Notes: generated from the letters alone by a model not told the origin. Positions 1 through 6,384 are shown, numbered from the stretch's first letter. The stretch: DNA of 10,532 bases from Nitrospinota bacterium (GCA_030740135.1 JASLXW010000103.1:1-10532), one strand, 5' to 3'. Translations and numbers: made by a program.

Positions 1-7
1 ATCACCG

Positions 8-33
8 CCACCAGGATCTCTTTCCCCTGGTGG
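8..33. repeat. Inverted repeat near left edge
   Basis: CCACCAGG at 8-15 is complementary to CCTGGTGG at 26-33, with a 10-base loop; the stem can be extended outward by a G-T and a C-G pair. No T-tract follows on either strand, so I do not call it a terminator. It may lie inside a gene that continues off the left edge: the minus strand of bases 1-44 reads open as a short peptide, too short to identify. Confidence 0.35.
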
Positions 34-104
34 TGCAACAGCTCACCCAATTGGTGTCAAAACCTTTATAATCCCCTAAATCAATCCATGCGGTAGGCAT
101 AGAC

Positions 105-164
105 GGGCGGGCAGGATGCCCGCCCCACCACCCCTGCATCGGCAGGCCGGGCATCTTGCCCGGC
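105..164. repeat. Pair of inverted REP-like palindromes
   Basis: Two strong hairpins lie 20 bases apart. The first pairs GGGCGGGCA (105-113) with TGCCCGCCC (117-125) around a GGA loop. The second pairs GCCGGGCA (146-153) with TGCCCGGC (157-164) around a TCT loop. Read on the opposite strand, the core of the first is GGGCATCCTGCCCG, nearly identical to GGGCATCTTGCCCG in the second, so they are inverted copies of one element. This is the layout of BIME-type REP doublets, which occur outside genes and are spread by RAYT transposases. REP identity is inferred from structure; genome copy number cannot be seen here. Confidence 0.55.
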
Positions 165-284
165 AGACTCCCGCATCATCGATTCAGGCATCGATCTTGG
201 ATTGTCCTGATCGCCATTGGCAGCTTGCCTGCCGGCGCCGCTTTCCCTGCTTTAGCTTCAGATTCGCCGGACGAGAAATATCCC

Positions 285-743
285 TCACGTCCGCCGCCGA
301 ATGAACCGGCTCACGATGTATTCCACGACCGCCTCGCCCCTCTGGTTGCGGACGACCTGCCTGGAGGTCACCACCCCCCGGTCGGGATTTTTGGTCTTCC
401 GCTTCTCGGTGATCTCCACCTCCACCCGGATGGTGTCGCCCACCTTGACGGGGGCCTTCATCTTCAAGTCCTGAATCCCGAGGAGCGCCATCCCCGTCCC
501 GTGGAGGACGCCCGTCTGGGCGATCAGGGCGTCGGCGAAGGCCGTCGTCAAAAGCCCCGGCGCGATCCGCTCGCCGAACCCGCTCTTCTCCCGGATGTAC
601 TCCGCGTCGATGAAGAGGGGCTCCAGATACCCCGTGAGCGTGACGAACGTCATGACGTCGAACTCCGTCACCGTCCGGCCGCCCGTCGTGAATCGCTCGC
701 CGGCCTCGAAGTCTTCGAAGTATTTCGCTGTGCTGTCTGTCAC
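285..743 (-). CDS. MaoC-like hotdog-fold protein, atypical active site
   Basis: A 152-residue protein of the single-hotdog MaoC/R-specific enoyl-CoA hydratase family, which acts on acyl-CoA thioesters in the cytoplasm. The typical opening (YFEDFEAGE, residues 8-16), the central-helix region around residues 34-48, an IAPGLL segment (60-65) where the family has IAHGM/L, and the closing beta segment with VKVGDTI are visible. The hydratase signature normally reads G-D-x-N-P-x-H; here residues 38-44 read GYLEPLF, so catalytic Asp and His are Tyr39 and Phe44 and Asn is Glu41. Hydratase activity is therefore doubtful; a thioesterase-like or binding role is possible. I chose the GTG start at 743 because GGGAGG lies 9 bases upstream; an ATG at 785 would add 14 unsupported residues. 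It is transcribed away from the transporter pair. Confidence 0.85.
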   Translation of the reverse strand: MTDSTAKYFEDFEAGERFTTGGRTVTEFDVMTFVTLTGYLEPLFIDAEYIREKSGFGERIAPGLLTTAFADALIAQTGVLHGTGMALLGIQDLKMKAPVKVGDTIRVEVEITEKRKTKNPDRGVVTSRQVVRNQRGEAVVEYIVSRFIRRRT

Positions 744-793
744 CGCGGATTTCCTCCCGTAAAGCCCCTTCGCGCTCGGAAACATGGAACCCG

Positions 794-823
794 ATGATAC
801 AGGAGCCCGCGCAGAGAAATCAC
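794..823 (-). promoter_or_regulatory. Possible promoter for the MaoC-like gene
   Basis: On the minus strand TATCAT (799-794) matches five of six -10 consensus bases. A weak -35, GTGATT (823-818), lies 18 bases upstream. It would give a leader of roughly 45 bases before the GTG start. The weak -35 keeps confidence low. Confidence 0.3.
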
Positions 824-841
824 TGTCGTTTCTTCATCAAC

Positions 842-856
842 GTGGCATAATGCCAC
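842..856. promoter_or_regulatory. 15-bp palindrome containing a -10-like CATAAT
   Basis: GTGGCATAATGCCAC is a perfect 7-bp inverted repeat around a central A, in the divergent region between the MaoC-like gene and the first transporter. It contains CATAAT (846-851), a plausible -10 for the rightward gene, so it could be an operator overlapping a promoter. The 17-base-spaced -35 would be CTGTCG (823-828), a poor match. The left 11 bases recur at 1918-1928 before the second transporter. Confidence 0.4.
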
Positions 857-944
857 CTCTCGCGGAGGGCTTGCCGGCCCTGGTTCCGGCTTCTTCCCAA
901 AGAGACGCTGCGATTCCCGCTCTCTTTCCAAGGATATCCTGATT

Positions 945-1814
945 GTGAGCATGGGACTGTTCTGGGGGCTGTTGTGCGGGTTCGCTTTCGGGTGCGGAGA
1001 CCTGTTGACGCGGTTGGGGGTGCGCAACGGGACCCCCTTCACCGGGGCGGTTATCAACTCCGGGACAACCCTCGTTTTCTTTGCGGTCATCGTGTCGGCC
1101 GAAGGGGTGATGGCCGGGGCCCTGTGGCCGGCCATGGGATGGTTCCTGTTGACGGGGGTGGCGGCGATCGGGCCCGGCAGGCTCCTGTTCTACTACAGCA
1201 TTCGCCGGATCGGGGTCTCCCGGGCCTCGGTCCTGGTGATCATCACCCCGCTGATCAGCATGGTCACGGCCGTGGCCCTCCTGGGGGAGCGGCCGTCATG
1301 GCGCGTGGTTCTCGGCGCGGTGATTATCGTCGGGGGCTTGGTCGGCGTCGTGACCGACCGCGGGGGCATTCGGATTGACCCCCGGGCCGCTCTGCTTGGC
1401 CTGCTGCCCACCCTCTTCCTCAGCCTGACGCCCTTCTTCATCCGGTTGGGGATGCAATCCCTGCCCGATCCCGCTCTGGGAAGCCTGCTCTCGTCCGTCG
1501 GGGCGCTGACCTTTCTCCTGACATTGCAAAAAACCGTCTCCCGCGAGGACCGTTGGGGCGCGGATCGGCGCGGGTTCCCGAAATTCCTCGGCGCGGGCGT
1601 ATGCTACAGTGTCGCGTTCTATGCCTACCACGCGGCCCTCGGGTCGGAGATCGTCAGCTTTGTGGCGTCCCTCGCTTTCACCTCGCCCCTGTTCGCCATC
1701 CTGCTCGCTCGCCTTCTCTTTCAAAGGCTCGAACAAATCACGTGGCGTCTCGCCGTCGGGGGCGTGGTGGTCTTTATCGGCGTCTTCCTGATTTCCATCT
1801 CCAAGGGGGGATAA
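945..1814 (+). CDS. EamA/DMT-family transporter, copy 1
   Basis: A 289-residue integral membrane protein of the drug/metabolite transporter superfamily with two EamA repeats, about ten hydrophobic segments, the usual size for the family. Members export amino acids, metabolites or drugs across the inner membrane; the substrate cannot be predicted. Visible marks are the N-terminal GDLLTRLG segment, a GPGRLLFYYS motif near residue 77, LGERPS at the end of the first repeat, and RLEQITWRLA before the last helix. GTG at 945 is chosen as start: AAGGA lies 10 bases upstream, while the ATG two codons later is 16 bases from it and less well placed. It is paralogous to the next gene over its full length, and the two probably arose by tandem duplication. 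Confidence 0.9.
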   Translation: MSMGLFWGLLCGFAFGCGDLLTRLGVRNGTPFTGAVINSGTTLVFFAVIVSAEGVMAGALWPAMGWFLLTGVAAIGPGRLLFYYSIRRIGVSRASVLVIITPLISMVTAVALLGERPSWRVVLGAVIIVGGLVGVVTDRGGIRIDPRAALLGLLPTLFLSLTPFFIRLGMQSLPDPALGSLLSSVGALTFLLTLQKTVSREDRWGADRRGFPKFLGAGVCYSVAFYAYHAALGSEIVSFVASLAFTSPLFAILLARLLFQRLEQITWRLAVGGVVVFIGVFLISISKGG

Positions 1815-1917
1815 GGCCCCGGGCCGAAGGCGTCCCCCTTTTCCCGCCCACTTGCGCCTCTCCGACACGCGAGGCGAGGTCTCGGTTCAAGGACGGTCTG
1901 CGCGAGGTGCGTCCACG

Positions 1918-1928
1918 GTGGCATAATG
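1918..1928 (+). promoter_or_regulatory. Second copy of GTGGCATAATG upstream motif
   Basis: The same 11 bases as at 842-852, lying 96 bases before the start of the second transporter (103 bases for the first). It contains CATAAT (1922-1927) as a possible -10; no good -35 is visible. Here the right half of the palindrome has decayed to ATGTC. The leaders between motif and gene differ in sequence, so conservation of this block suggests function. Confidence 0.4.
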
Positions 1929-1931
1929 TCT

Positions 1932-1952
1932 TCCGGCGGAAGGGCCGCCGGA
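1932..1952 (+). other. Leader hairpin before second transporter
   Basis: TCCGGCGG (1932-1939) pairs perfectly with CCGCCGGA (1945-1952) around a five-base AAGGG loop, directly after the GTGGCATAATG motif. There is no T-run, so it is not an intrinsic terminator. If the motif is a promoter, the hairpin lies at or near the 5' end of the transcript. The first transporter's leader has a weaker stem (AGGGC/GCCCT, 866-881) in a similar place. Confidence 0.35.
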
Positions 1953-2013
1953 CATTCGTCCGATCCAATCCGGGTTGGACATCGATCTTCCCGCTCGACT
2001 TAGAAGGCGGCGC

Positions 2014-2886
2014 ATGCTGAGCACGGGGCTCCTGTGGGGACTGTTCGCCGGATTCCTGTTCGGGACCGGTGACGTCCTCACCCGTCTGGGGATCCGGACC
2101 GCCGGCCCCTACGTCGCGGCTGTCATCACGTCGTCCGTGGTTTTTGCGGCCTTCGCGGCCGCGGTCTGCTTCCGGGGGCTCGGTGCGGAGCAATCCTGGA
2201 CGGCGGCGCTTTGGTATCTGCTGATGGGGATTTGCTCGACGGGTCCCGGACGGCTCCTGTTTTACTTCAGCGTCCGGCGGATAGGGGTGTCGCGCGCGTC
2301 CGTCCTGGTGGCGTTCACCCCGCTGTTCAGCATCCTGATCGCCGTGGTGTTCCTGGGCGAGCGCCCCTCGATCTTTCTGTTGGCCGGCGCTCTCCTCATC
2401 GTCGGCGGGATCATGAACGTCGTGATGGATCGCTCGAAGATCCGCATCCACCTCCGGACCGCGCTCCTGGGGTTGCTCCCCGCCCTGGTTTACAGCACGA
2501 GCCCCGTGTTCATGCGGTTGGGACTGCTGGCGCAGCCGGATCGGATCCTCGGGAACGCCATCTCCGGCCTGGGGGCGCTCTTTTTCATGTTCTCGATGAC
2601 GCCGGCGATCCCCCGGGACAACCGATGGAACGTGGACCGCCGCGCGTTCCCGACCTTTCTCGCCGCGGGCGTCTTCTATTCAACGGCCTTTTTCGCGTAC
2701 TTCTCGGCCATGGGCGCCTCGAGCGTCAGCTTCACCACGCCCCTGATTTACACGATGGCGCTGTTTTCCGCCCTGATCTCGCGCATCTTCTTTCAGCAGC
2801 TGGAACAGATCACGTGGCGTCTGGCGATCAGCGCGGTTGTGGTCTGCATCGGCATCGCCCTGATCTCGATCTCGCGCGGCGGTTGA
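2014..2886 (+). CDS. EamA/DMT-family transporter, copy 2
   Basis: A 290-residue two-repeat EamA membrane transporter, aligned end to end with the preceding gene and by eye about half identical. Shared blocks include GDxLTRLG, GPGRLLFY, RRIGVSRASVLV, LGERPS, ALLGLLP, a DRR-x-FP stretch, and QxLEQITWRLA near the C-terminus with the ending LISIS(K/R)GG. I start it at ATG 2014, with AGAAGGCGG just upstream and the protein then matching copy 1 from its first residues; the ATG at 1975 would add 13 charged residues lacking in copy 1. It lies 199 bases after copy 1 with its own copy of the upstream motif, so it may be transcribed independently. The two could be separate homodimeric exporters or a heteromeric pair; substrate unknown. 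Confidence 0.9.
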   Translation: MLSTGLLWGLFAGFLFGTGDVLTRLGIRTAGPYVAAVITSSVVFAAFAAAVCFRGLGAEQSWTAALWYLLMGICSTGPGRLLFYFSVRRIGVSRASVLVAFTPLFSILIAVVFLGERPSIFLLAGALLIVGGIMNVVMDRSKIRIHLRTALLGLLPALVYSTSPVFMRLGLLAQPDRILGNAISGLGALFFMFSMTPAIPRDNRWNVDRRAFPTFLAAGVFYSTAFFAYFSAMGASSVSFTTPLIYTMALFSALISRIFFQQLEQITWRLAISAVVVCIGIALISISRGG

Positions 2887-3087
2887 CCCGCGCTTCCCGC
2901 GAGGAGAAGAGGCGGGTTGTTCGCTCACCCTGTCCACGCGGGATGGGAAAACAACGACCCCAAAAGACGAGAGACGCTTTGCCCCAGCCATCGAACGGGA
3001 AAGGCGGAGGCTCACCGCCCCCCCTCTTCAGTACAAGATCGTCCCCGCGGACAGGAGCCCGAATCCGAACGTCCGGGGAGATTCCCG

Positions 3088-3095
3088 AAAGGAGG
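3088..3095 (+). promoter_or_regulatory. Strong ribosome binding site for the cupredoxin
   Basis: AAAGGAGG is a near-perfect Shine-Dalgarno sequence six bases before the ATG at 3102. It fixes the start of the copper-protein gene inside a much longer open frame that begins at 2211 within the transporter. Confidence 0.7.
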
Positions 3096-3101
3096 TCAGG
3101 C

Positions 3102-3539
3102 ATGCCGCGGGACACGCTGGATGCTGCGGAGCGGTCCGGTCCACCGGCCGGGCGCTGGCTGCCCGGAATGGTCCTGGAAATTTTGGGGCTGGCGGCGGCG
3201 GGGTGCGCGCCCGTGTCGACCGTCGAGGGACGCGCCCGGAAGGTCCGGGCCGGTGAGGAGGCGATCTCCATCGAAGCCGGGAGCTTTCACTTCCGGCCCA
3301 ACCGGATCCTCGCCTCGGCCGGGAAAAACCTCGAGCTCAAGGTCAGGAACGGCGCCTCCCTGGGCCACAACCTCACGGTCAAGACGCCGGACGGCAAGGT
3401 GATCCTTTCCCTGGATCTCCCCGCCGGGGAAACGCGTCCGGGGACATCCCGTCTTCCCGAGGCCGGGGAGTGCATCCTCTACTGCGACAAACCCGGTCAC
3501 CGGACCTTCGGCATGGAGGGCGTCCTTATCGCGCGCTGA
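3102..3539 (+). CDS. Small cupredoxin, probable lipoprotein, type-1 copper site
   Basis: A 145-residue protein with a single cupredoxin domain from about residue 53 to the end. Candidate type-1 copper ligands are His89 (in LGHNLTV), Cys128, His133 and Met138. The C-x4-H-x4-M spacing is that of rusticyanin and sulfocyanin rather than plastocyanin. Such proteins carry electrons, or bind copper, outside the cytoplasmic membrane. The N-terminus has a short hydrophobic stretch (residues 23-34) ending in AAAGC with Cys35, a possible lipobox, though Ala replaces the preferred Leu at -3 and Glu26 lies in the hydrophobic core, so lipidation is uncertain. The ATG follows a strong ribosome site. It lies 215 bases after the second transporter in the same direction, with no obvious functional tie. 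Confidence 0.8.
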   Translation: MPRDTLDAAERSGPPAGRWLPGMVLEILGLAAAGCAPVSTVEGRARKVRAGEEAISIEAGSFHFRPNRILASAGKNLELKVRNGASLGHNLTVKTPDGKVILSLDLPAGETRPGTSRLPEAGECILYCDKPGHRTFGMEGVLIAR

Positions 3540-3568
3540 GTCGCGCCCGCATGGGGGCCGGTGTGTCT

Positions 3569-3593
3569 ACCGTTGGTGAGCAATCCGGTTTTT
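3569..3593 (+). terminator. Candidate terminator after the cupredoxin gene
   Basis: ACCG (3569-3572) pairs with CGGT (3586-3589) and TTG (3573-3575) with CAA (3581-3583), leaving a GTGAG loop and a two-base bulge; a run of five T (3589-3593) follows on the plus strand. It lies 30 bases after the cupredoxin stop, between convergent genes. The stem is short and imperfect. Confidence 0.35.
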
Positions 3594-3621
3594 GCCCGTC
3601 CCGGCGCGCCGGAGGCCTCGC

Positions 3622-4794
3622 CTAGTCCGCCGCGCTCACGCGGACCCATTTGCAGAACCGCGTCGAGGCCGGCGTGTTCCGGCTTTTCATCGCCCAGGCC
3701 CGGCCGTCGATGAGAACGCCGGTGATCCCCGGGATATCCCCGAGGGCGATGGCGCTCACCGCGTCCGGAGCCACGGAGCCGAGGGGCGCGTCCATGACGA
3801 CGAGGTCGGCCGCCCGGCCCACCTCGATCTTGCCCTGATCGCCGAGTCCCCAGTGGTCCGCCGGCGTGCCGCTGCCCAGCGCCCAGGCGTCTTCCGGTTT
3901 CAGGGAGGCCATCGAGGAGAGCTCCACGATCGACTTGATCACCCCCATGGGGAGGATGCCGGTCCCGGAGGGGGAGTCGCTGGCGATGTTGATCCGGCCC
4001 AGCCGGCCCAGCGCCACACACCGCTCGACGGTCAGGAGCGCGGAGCGCAGGTTTCCGCATTGGCAAATCTGAAGAGCGATCTCGGTCTCCACGATGATCC
4101 GCTCCAGGCCCTCGTCCGGCAGCGCCGTCGTGCCGCCGTTGATGTGGGCCGCCATGTCGGGTTGGATCTCGATCAGGTCCTCGGCCATGACGGAGGAGCT
4201 GCCGGGGATGGACGCGCCGCCCGTATGGCACAGGACCTTCAACCCGTGGCGCTGGGCGGCCTGGACGATGGGCGCGGAATCCACCTGGCGCTCGAAGCTT
4301 CCAAAGCCCACCTTGGCGAGCCACACGCCCGCCTCGGCCAGCTCCTCGAAATCCTTCTCTCTCAACCCGGGCTCGATGATCACCGACCCCGCGTGCATCT
4401 TGAGCCCGCCCGGCCGGAAGTTGCTGAAACACCGCTGGGCGGCGATGGCCAGGGCCTTGACCCCCACCGGGTCGCTCGGGCGACCGGGCGCGTGGACCTC
4501 GCTGGGCGAGACGCCGCTGGTGACGCCGCCGTGAACCCAGCTCTCCAGGAAATCCACCGTCTTCTGGCGGGGGGTGTAATCGCCGATGACGACGTGAAGG
4601 TGGCCGTCAATCAGACCCGGGGCGACGGTGGTCCCCACGCAATCCAGAACCCGGTCGGCCCCGGAGGTGTCCAGGCCTTTTCCGATCTCGGCGATCCGGC
4701 CGTCTTCCACGAGCAGGGTGTCCGCGTCGATCAGACCGGTTTCGAGTGAGCCGGAAATCATCGCGCCGATGTTCGTGACCGCAAGGGTTTCCAT
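3622..4794 (-). CDS. Enamidase-like amidohydrolase
   Basis: A 390-residue metal-dependent amidohydrolase (urease-like TIM barrel) resembling enamidase of Eubacterium barkeri, which hydrolyses 6-oxo-1,4,5,6-tetrahydronicotinate to 2-formylglutarate plus ammonia in nicotinate fermentation. Typical enamidase blocks seen are GDYTPRQKTVDF (71-82), HGGVTSGVS (88-96), HTGGASIPGSS (190-200), a QCGN (245-248) and DSPSGTGILPMG (273-284). Candidate metal ligands are His65 and His67 (H-x-H after strand 1), His190, His218 and Asp273, with Lys161 placed where a bridging carboxylated Lys or acidic residue would sit. The small C-terminal beta domain ends with the family's SRNTP. ATG is supported by GGGAGGA six bases upstream. 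No nicotinate hydroxylase, reductase or later pathway genes are in the window, so a related cyclic amide or enamide substrate is equally possible. Confidence 0.87.
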   Translation of the reverse strand: METLAVTNIGAMISGSLETGLIDADTLLVEDGRIAEIGKGLDTSGADRVLDCVGTTVAPGLIDGHLHVVIGDYTPRQKTVDFLESWVHGGVTSGVSPSEVHAPGRPSDPVGVKALAIAAQRCFSNFRPGGLKMHAGSVIIEPGLREKDFEELAEAGVWLAKVGFGSFERQVDSAPIVQAAQRHGLKVLCHTGGASIPGSSSVMAEDLIEIQPDMAAHINGGTTALPDEGLERIIVETEIALQICQCGNLRSALLTVERCVALGRLGRINIASDSPSGTGILPMGVIKSIVELSSMASLKPEDAWALGSGTPADHWGLGDQGKIEVGRAADLVVMDAPLGSVAPDAVSAIALGDIPGITGVLIDGRAWAMKSRNTPASTRFCKWVRVSAAD

Positions 4795-4880
4795 CCTGAA
4801 TCCTCCCTAAAGGATTTCGGAGCAGCAGGACAATGATTGCCGGAGGGGCTTTCTGAAAAAACCGCCTCCCTGGACCTCTA

Positions 4881-4940
4881 CCCGGAGTTGCGAACTTCTC
4901 CCAGGGGTGTGGAATCCCCCCCAGGGGTTGGGAACCCCCC
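4881..4940. repeat. Three tandem 20-bp imperfect repeats
   Basis: Three consecutive units occupy 4881-4900, 4901-4920 and 4921-4940. The second and third begin CCAGGGGT and end in a C-run; the first, CCCGGAGTTGCGAACTTCTC, is more diverged. Each unit is itself a small inverted repeat, for example GGGGTT-GGG-AACCCC in the third and AGTT-GCG-AACT in the first. They lie in the 239-base gap between the DABB-like gene and the amidohydrolase. They could be binding sites, transcript hairpins or an inert intergenic repeat. Confidence 0.5.
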
Positions 4941-5033
4941 GAAAGCCTTTCGCCGGCCAGGCTCGGGTCGGTTGACTCCCGCAGCCCGGCGGGCGGGCAA
5001 GCGCCTGAAAAGCGCCGCGCCCTTGTTCATCTT

Positions 5034-5714
5034 TTATCCCTCCCGGGAATCGAAAGCGGCGAACTTCCGGTAAACGATCATCCCGCCCGCCTGGAACCAG
5101 GGCCGGTTTTGCATGCGCCGGGCCCACGGCGTCTTTCGGGATTCCAGCCGCTCGGGGGATTCGAGGGTGTCGAGGCCGGCGACCTCGTGGACGGCGATGT
5201 CGGTCCAGGGCTCGGGATCCCCCGAGCCCACCTTCAGCCGGACGCACCGCCACCAACCTTCTGCCTTCATGAGCAGGTCGGTGTGCTCCTCCTCGTACCA
5301 GGCGTCGAAGTCTTTTTCCTCTTCCCGGGGGACGGCGAAGGCGGCGATCAGGATGTACGGCGCCTCCTCGGGCCGCTCGGGCGCGCCGTCCTGGCGTCGG
5401 TCGGAGAAGACCGTGGCGACGTAGCGGGTGAACAGGGAGACGGACGAGAGGATCTTCTCCGTCCTCTTCGACGGGTTCGCCTTCACCTTCACGTAGTCGG
5501 GGTGCTCGAGGGCGGACAGGTCTTCCAGGTCGTAACGGGCGAGGTATCGCGGCCCGTCGCCCTCGACCTCATAGCGCATCGTGCTCTGAAATCCGGGGAC
5601 GGCCATGCGCTCGGGGATATGCTCGTGGTCGTACCAGTCGTGAAACTCGGCCTCCATCGAAGCGGGGCATTCCATCTGCGAGAGGAGCATTGCCGCCGCG
5701 GCGTTGCGGTTCAT
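5034..5714 (-). CDS. Duplicated ferredoxin-fold (DABB/EthD-like) protein
   Basis: A 226-residue soluble protein built of two similar halves. Each half contains the helix signature F-x-x-W-Y-x-x-E-H: residues 24-32 (F, W27, Y28, E31, H32) and a one-residue-longer form at 136-144 (F, W139, Y140, E143, H144). This looks like the dimeric alpha/beta-barrel superfamily that includes EthD-type proteins; two copies in one chain would form the barrel internally. Some family members are monooxygenases or cyclases, others have no known activity; I cannot assign one. The ATG at 5714 has AAGGAG nine bases upstream. It begins 28 bases after the methyltransferase stop and is probably co-transcribed with it and the reductase. 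The frame extends upstream to 5831, but that part overlaps the methyltransferase and adds nothing family-like. Confidence 0.75.
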   Translation of the reverse strand: MNRNAAAAMLLSQMECPASMEAEFHDWYDHEHIPERMAVPGFQSTMRYEVEGDGPRYLARYDLEDLSALEHPDYVKVKANPSKRTEKILSSVSLFTRYVATVFSDRRQDGAPERPEEAPYILIAAFAVPREEEKDFDAWYEEEHTDLLMKAEGWWRCVRLKVGSGDPEPWTDIAVHEVAGLDTLESPERLESRKTPWARRMQNRPWFQAGGMIVYRKFAAFDSREG

Positions 5715-5742
5715 CAGGCGCTTCTCCTTGAAAGAGGTCCGT

Positions 5743-6384
5743 CTATGACGCGGGGCGGCCGGACGTCCCGGCGGGTTTCGCGGTCCCCCGGTACATCTCG
5801 CCCAGGACTCGCGGGGCGCCGTCCATGACATAGCGCGTGAGCGACACCATCTCCATGCCCCCCCGCCGAATGATCGCGTCGATGCGGCGGTTCATGTTGC
5901 AGCCGCACCCGATCTTCCGCTGAATGGGGTTGAAGCGGTCCTGCCGCCTCGCGACCTTCGCGTCGTCGCTCCGGCCGTGCTCGAGGAAGAGGAATTGTCC
6001 CCCTGCCTTCAAGACCCGGGCAATCTCCCGAACCGCCGCCACGGCGTCGGGAATCGTGCAAAGCGTCCACGTGCTCACCGCGCAGTTGAACCGTTCGTTT
6101 TCGAACGGCAGCGTCTCCGCGCCGCGTCCGACCCGCTCGACGGGCATCCGCGCCTCGGCGATCCGCCGATCCCGCTTCCCGGGCAGCAGGTCCGCCGGGT
6201 CGATGGCCGTCAAGGACGTGACGGCGGCGGGGTAATGAGGCAGGTTCCGTCCGGTCCCGAACCCGATCTCCAGGACGTCGCCATAGGCCGGCGCCAGGGC
6301 CTCCCCGCGCTGCTTCTTCGCGTTTCCGCTCCCCATGGTGAGGTCCATCAAACGGGGGAAAACGTGATTTTCGTAAAAACCCAA
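5743..6384 (-). CDS. Class I SAM-dependent methyltransferase
   Basis: A 213-residue Rossmann-fold methyltransferase of the Methyltransf_11/UbiE-like type. Motif I is VLEIGFGTG (37-45), the acidic residue after strand 2 is in TAIDPA (59-64), motif II is around FNCAVSTWTLCTIPD (99-113), and motif III is VLKAGGQFLFLEHG (124-137). The substrate is unknown; the Cys-rich KIGCGCN (157-163) sits where METTL7-like relatives have a GGC motif, so a small thiol, lipid or quinone-like substrate is possible. The start is TTG at 6384, preceded at 8 bases by GAGGGAG; it gives the family-like opening GFYENHVFPRLMDL. The next ATG would delete 12 of these residues. A nine-C run lies about 40 bases upstream. It is followed closely by the DABB-like gene. 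Confidence 0.85.
   Translation of the reverse strand: MGFYENHVFPRLMDLTMGSGNAKKQRGEALAPAYGDVLEIGFGTGRNLPHYPAAVTSLTAIDPADLLPGKRDRRIAEARMPVERVGRGAETLPFENERFNCAVSTWTLCTIPDAVAAVREIARVLKAGGQFLFLEHGRSDDAKVARRQDRFNPIQRKIGCGCNMNRRIDAIIRRGGMEMVSLTRYVMDGAPRVLGEMYRGTAKPAGTSGRPAS

Noticed and set aside
156..797. 213-codon plus-strand frame
   Set aside because: Antisense shadow of the MaoC-like gene.
2211..3101. Long N-terminal extension of the cupredoxin frame
   Set aside because: It overlaps the second transporter in another frame and is not protein-like; a strong ribosome site at 3088-3095 sets the start at 3102.
3601..3612. CCGGCGCGCCGG palindrome after the amidohydrolase stop as a terminator
   Set aside because: It is a perfect 12-base palindrome but has no loop and no T-run following on the minus strand.
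3592..4749. 385-codon plus-strand open frame
   Set aside because: Antisense shadow of the enamidase-like gene, typical of high-GC DNA; no ribosome site and no domain.
4994..5022. Terminator hairpin after the DABB-like gene
   Set aside because: The repeated GCGCC blocks are direct repeats and do not form a stem, and no T-run follows.
4807..5256. 149-codon minus-strand frame between the DABB-like gene and the amidohydrolase
   Set aside because: Its first part overlaps the DABB-like gene out of frame and its last part crosses the tandem repeats; no family features.
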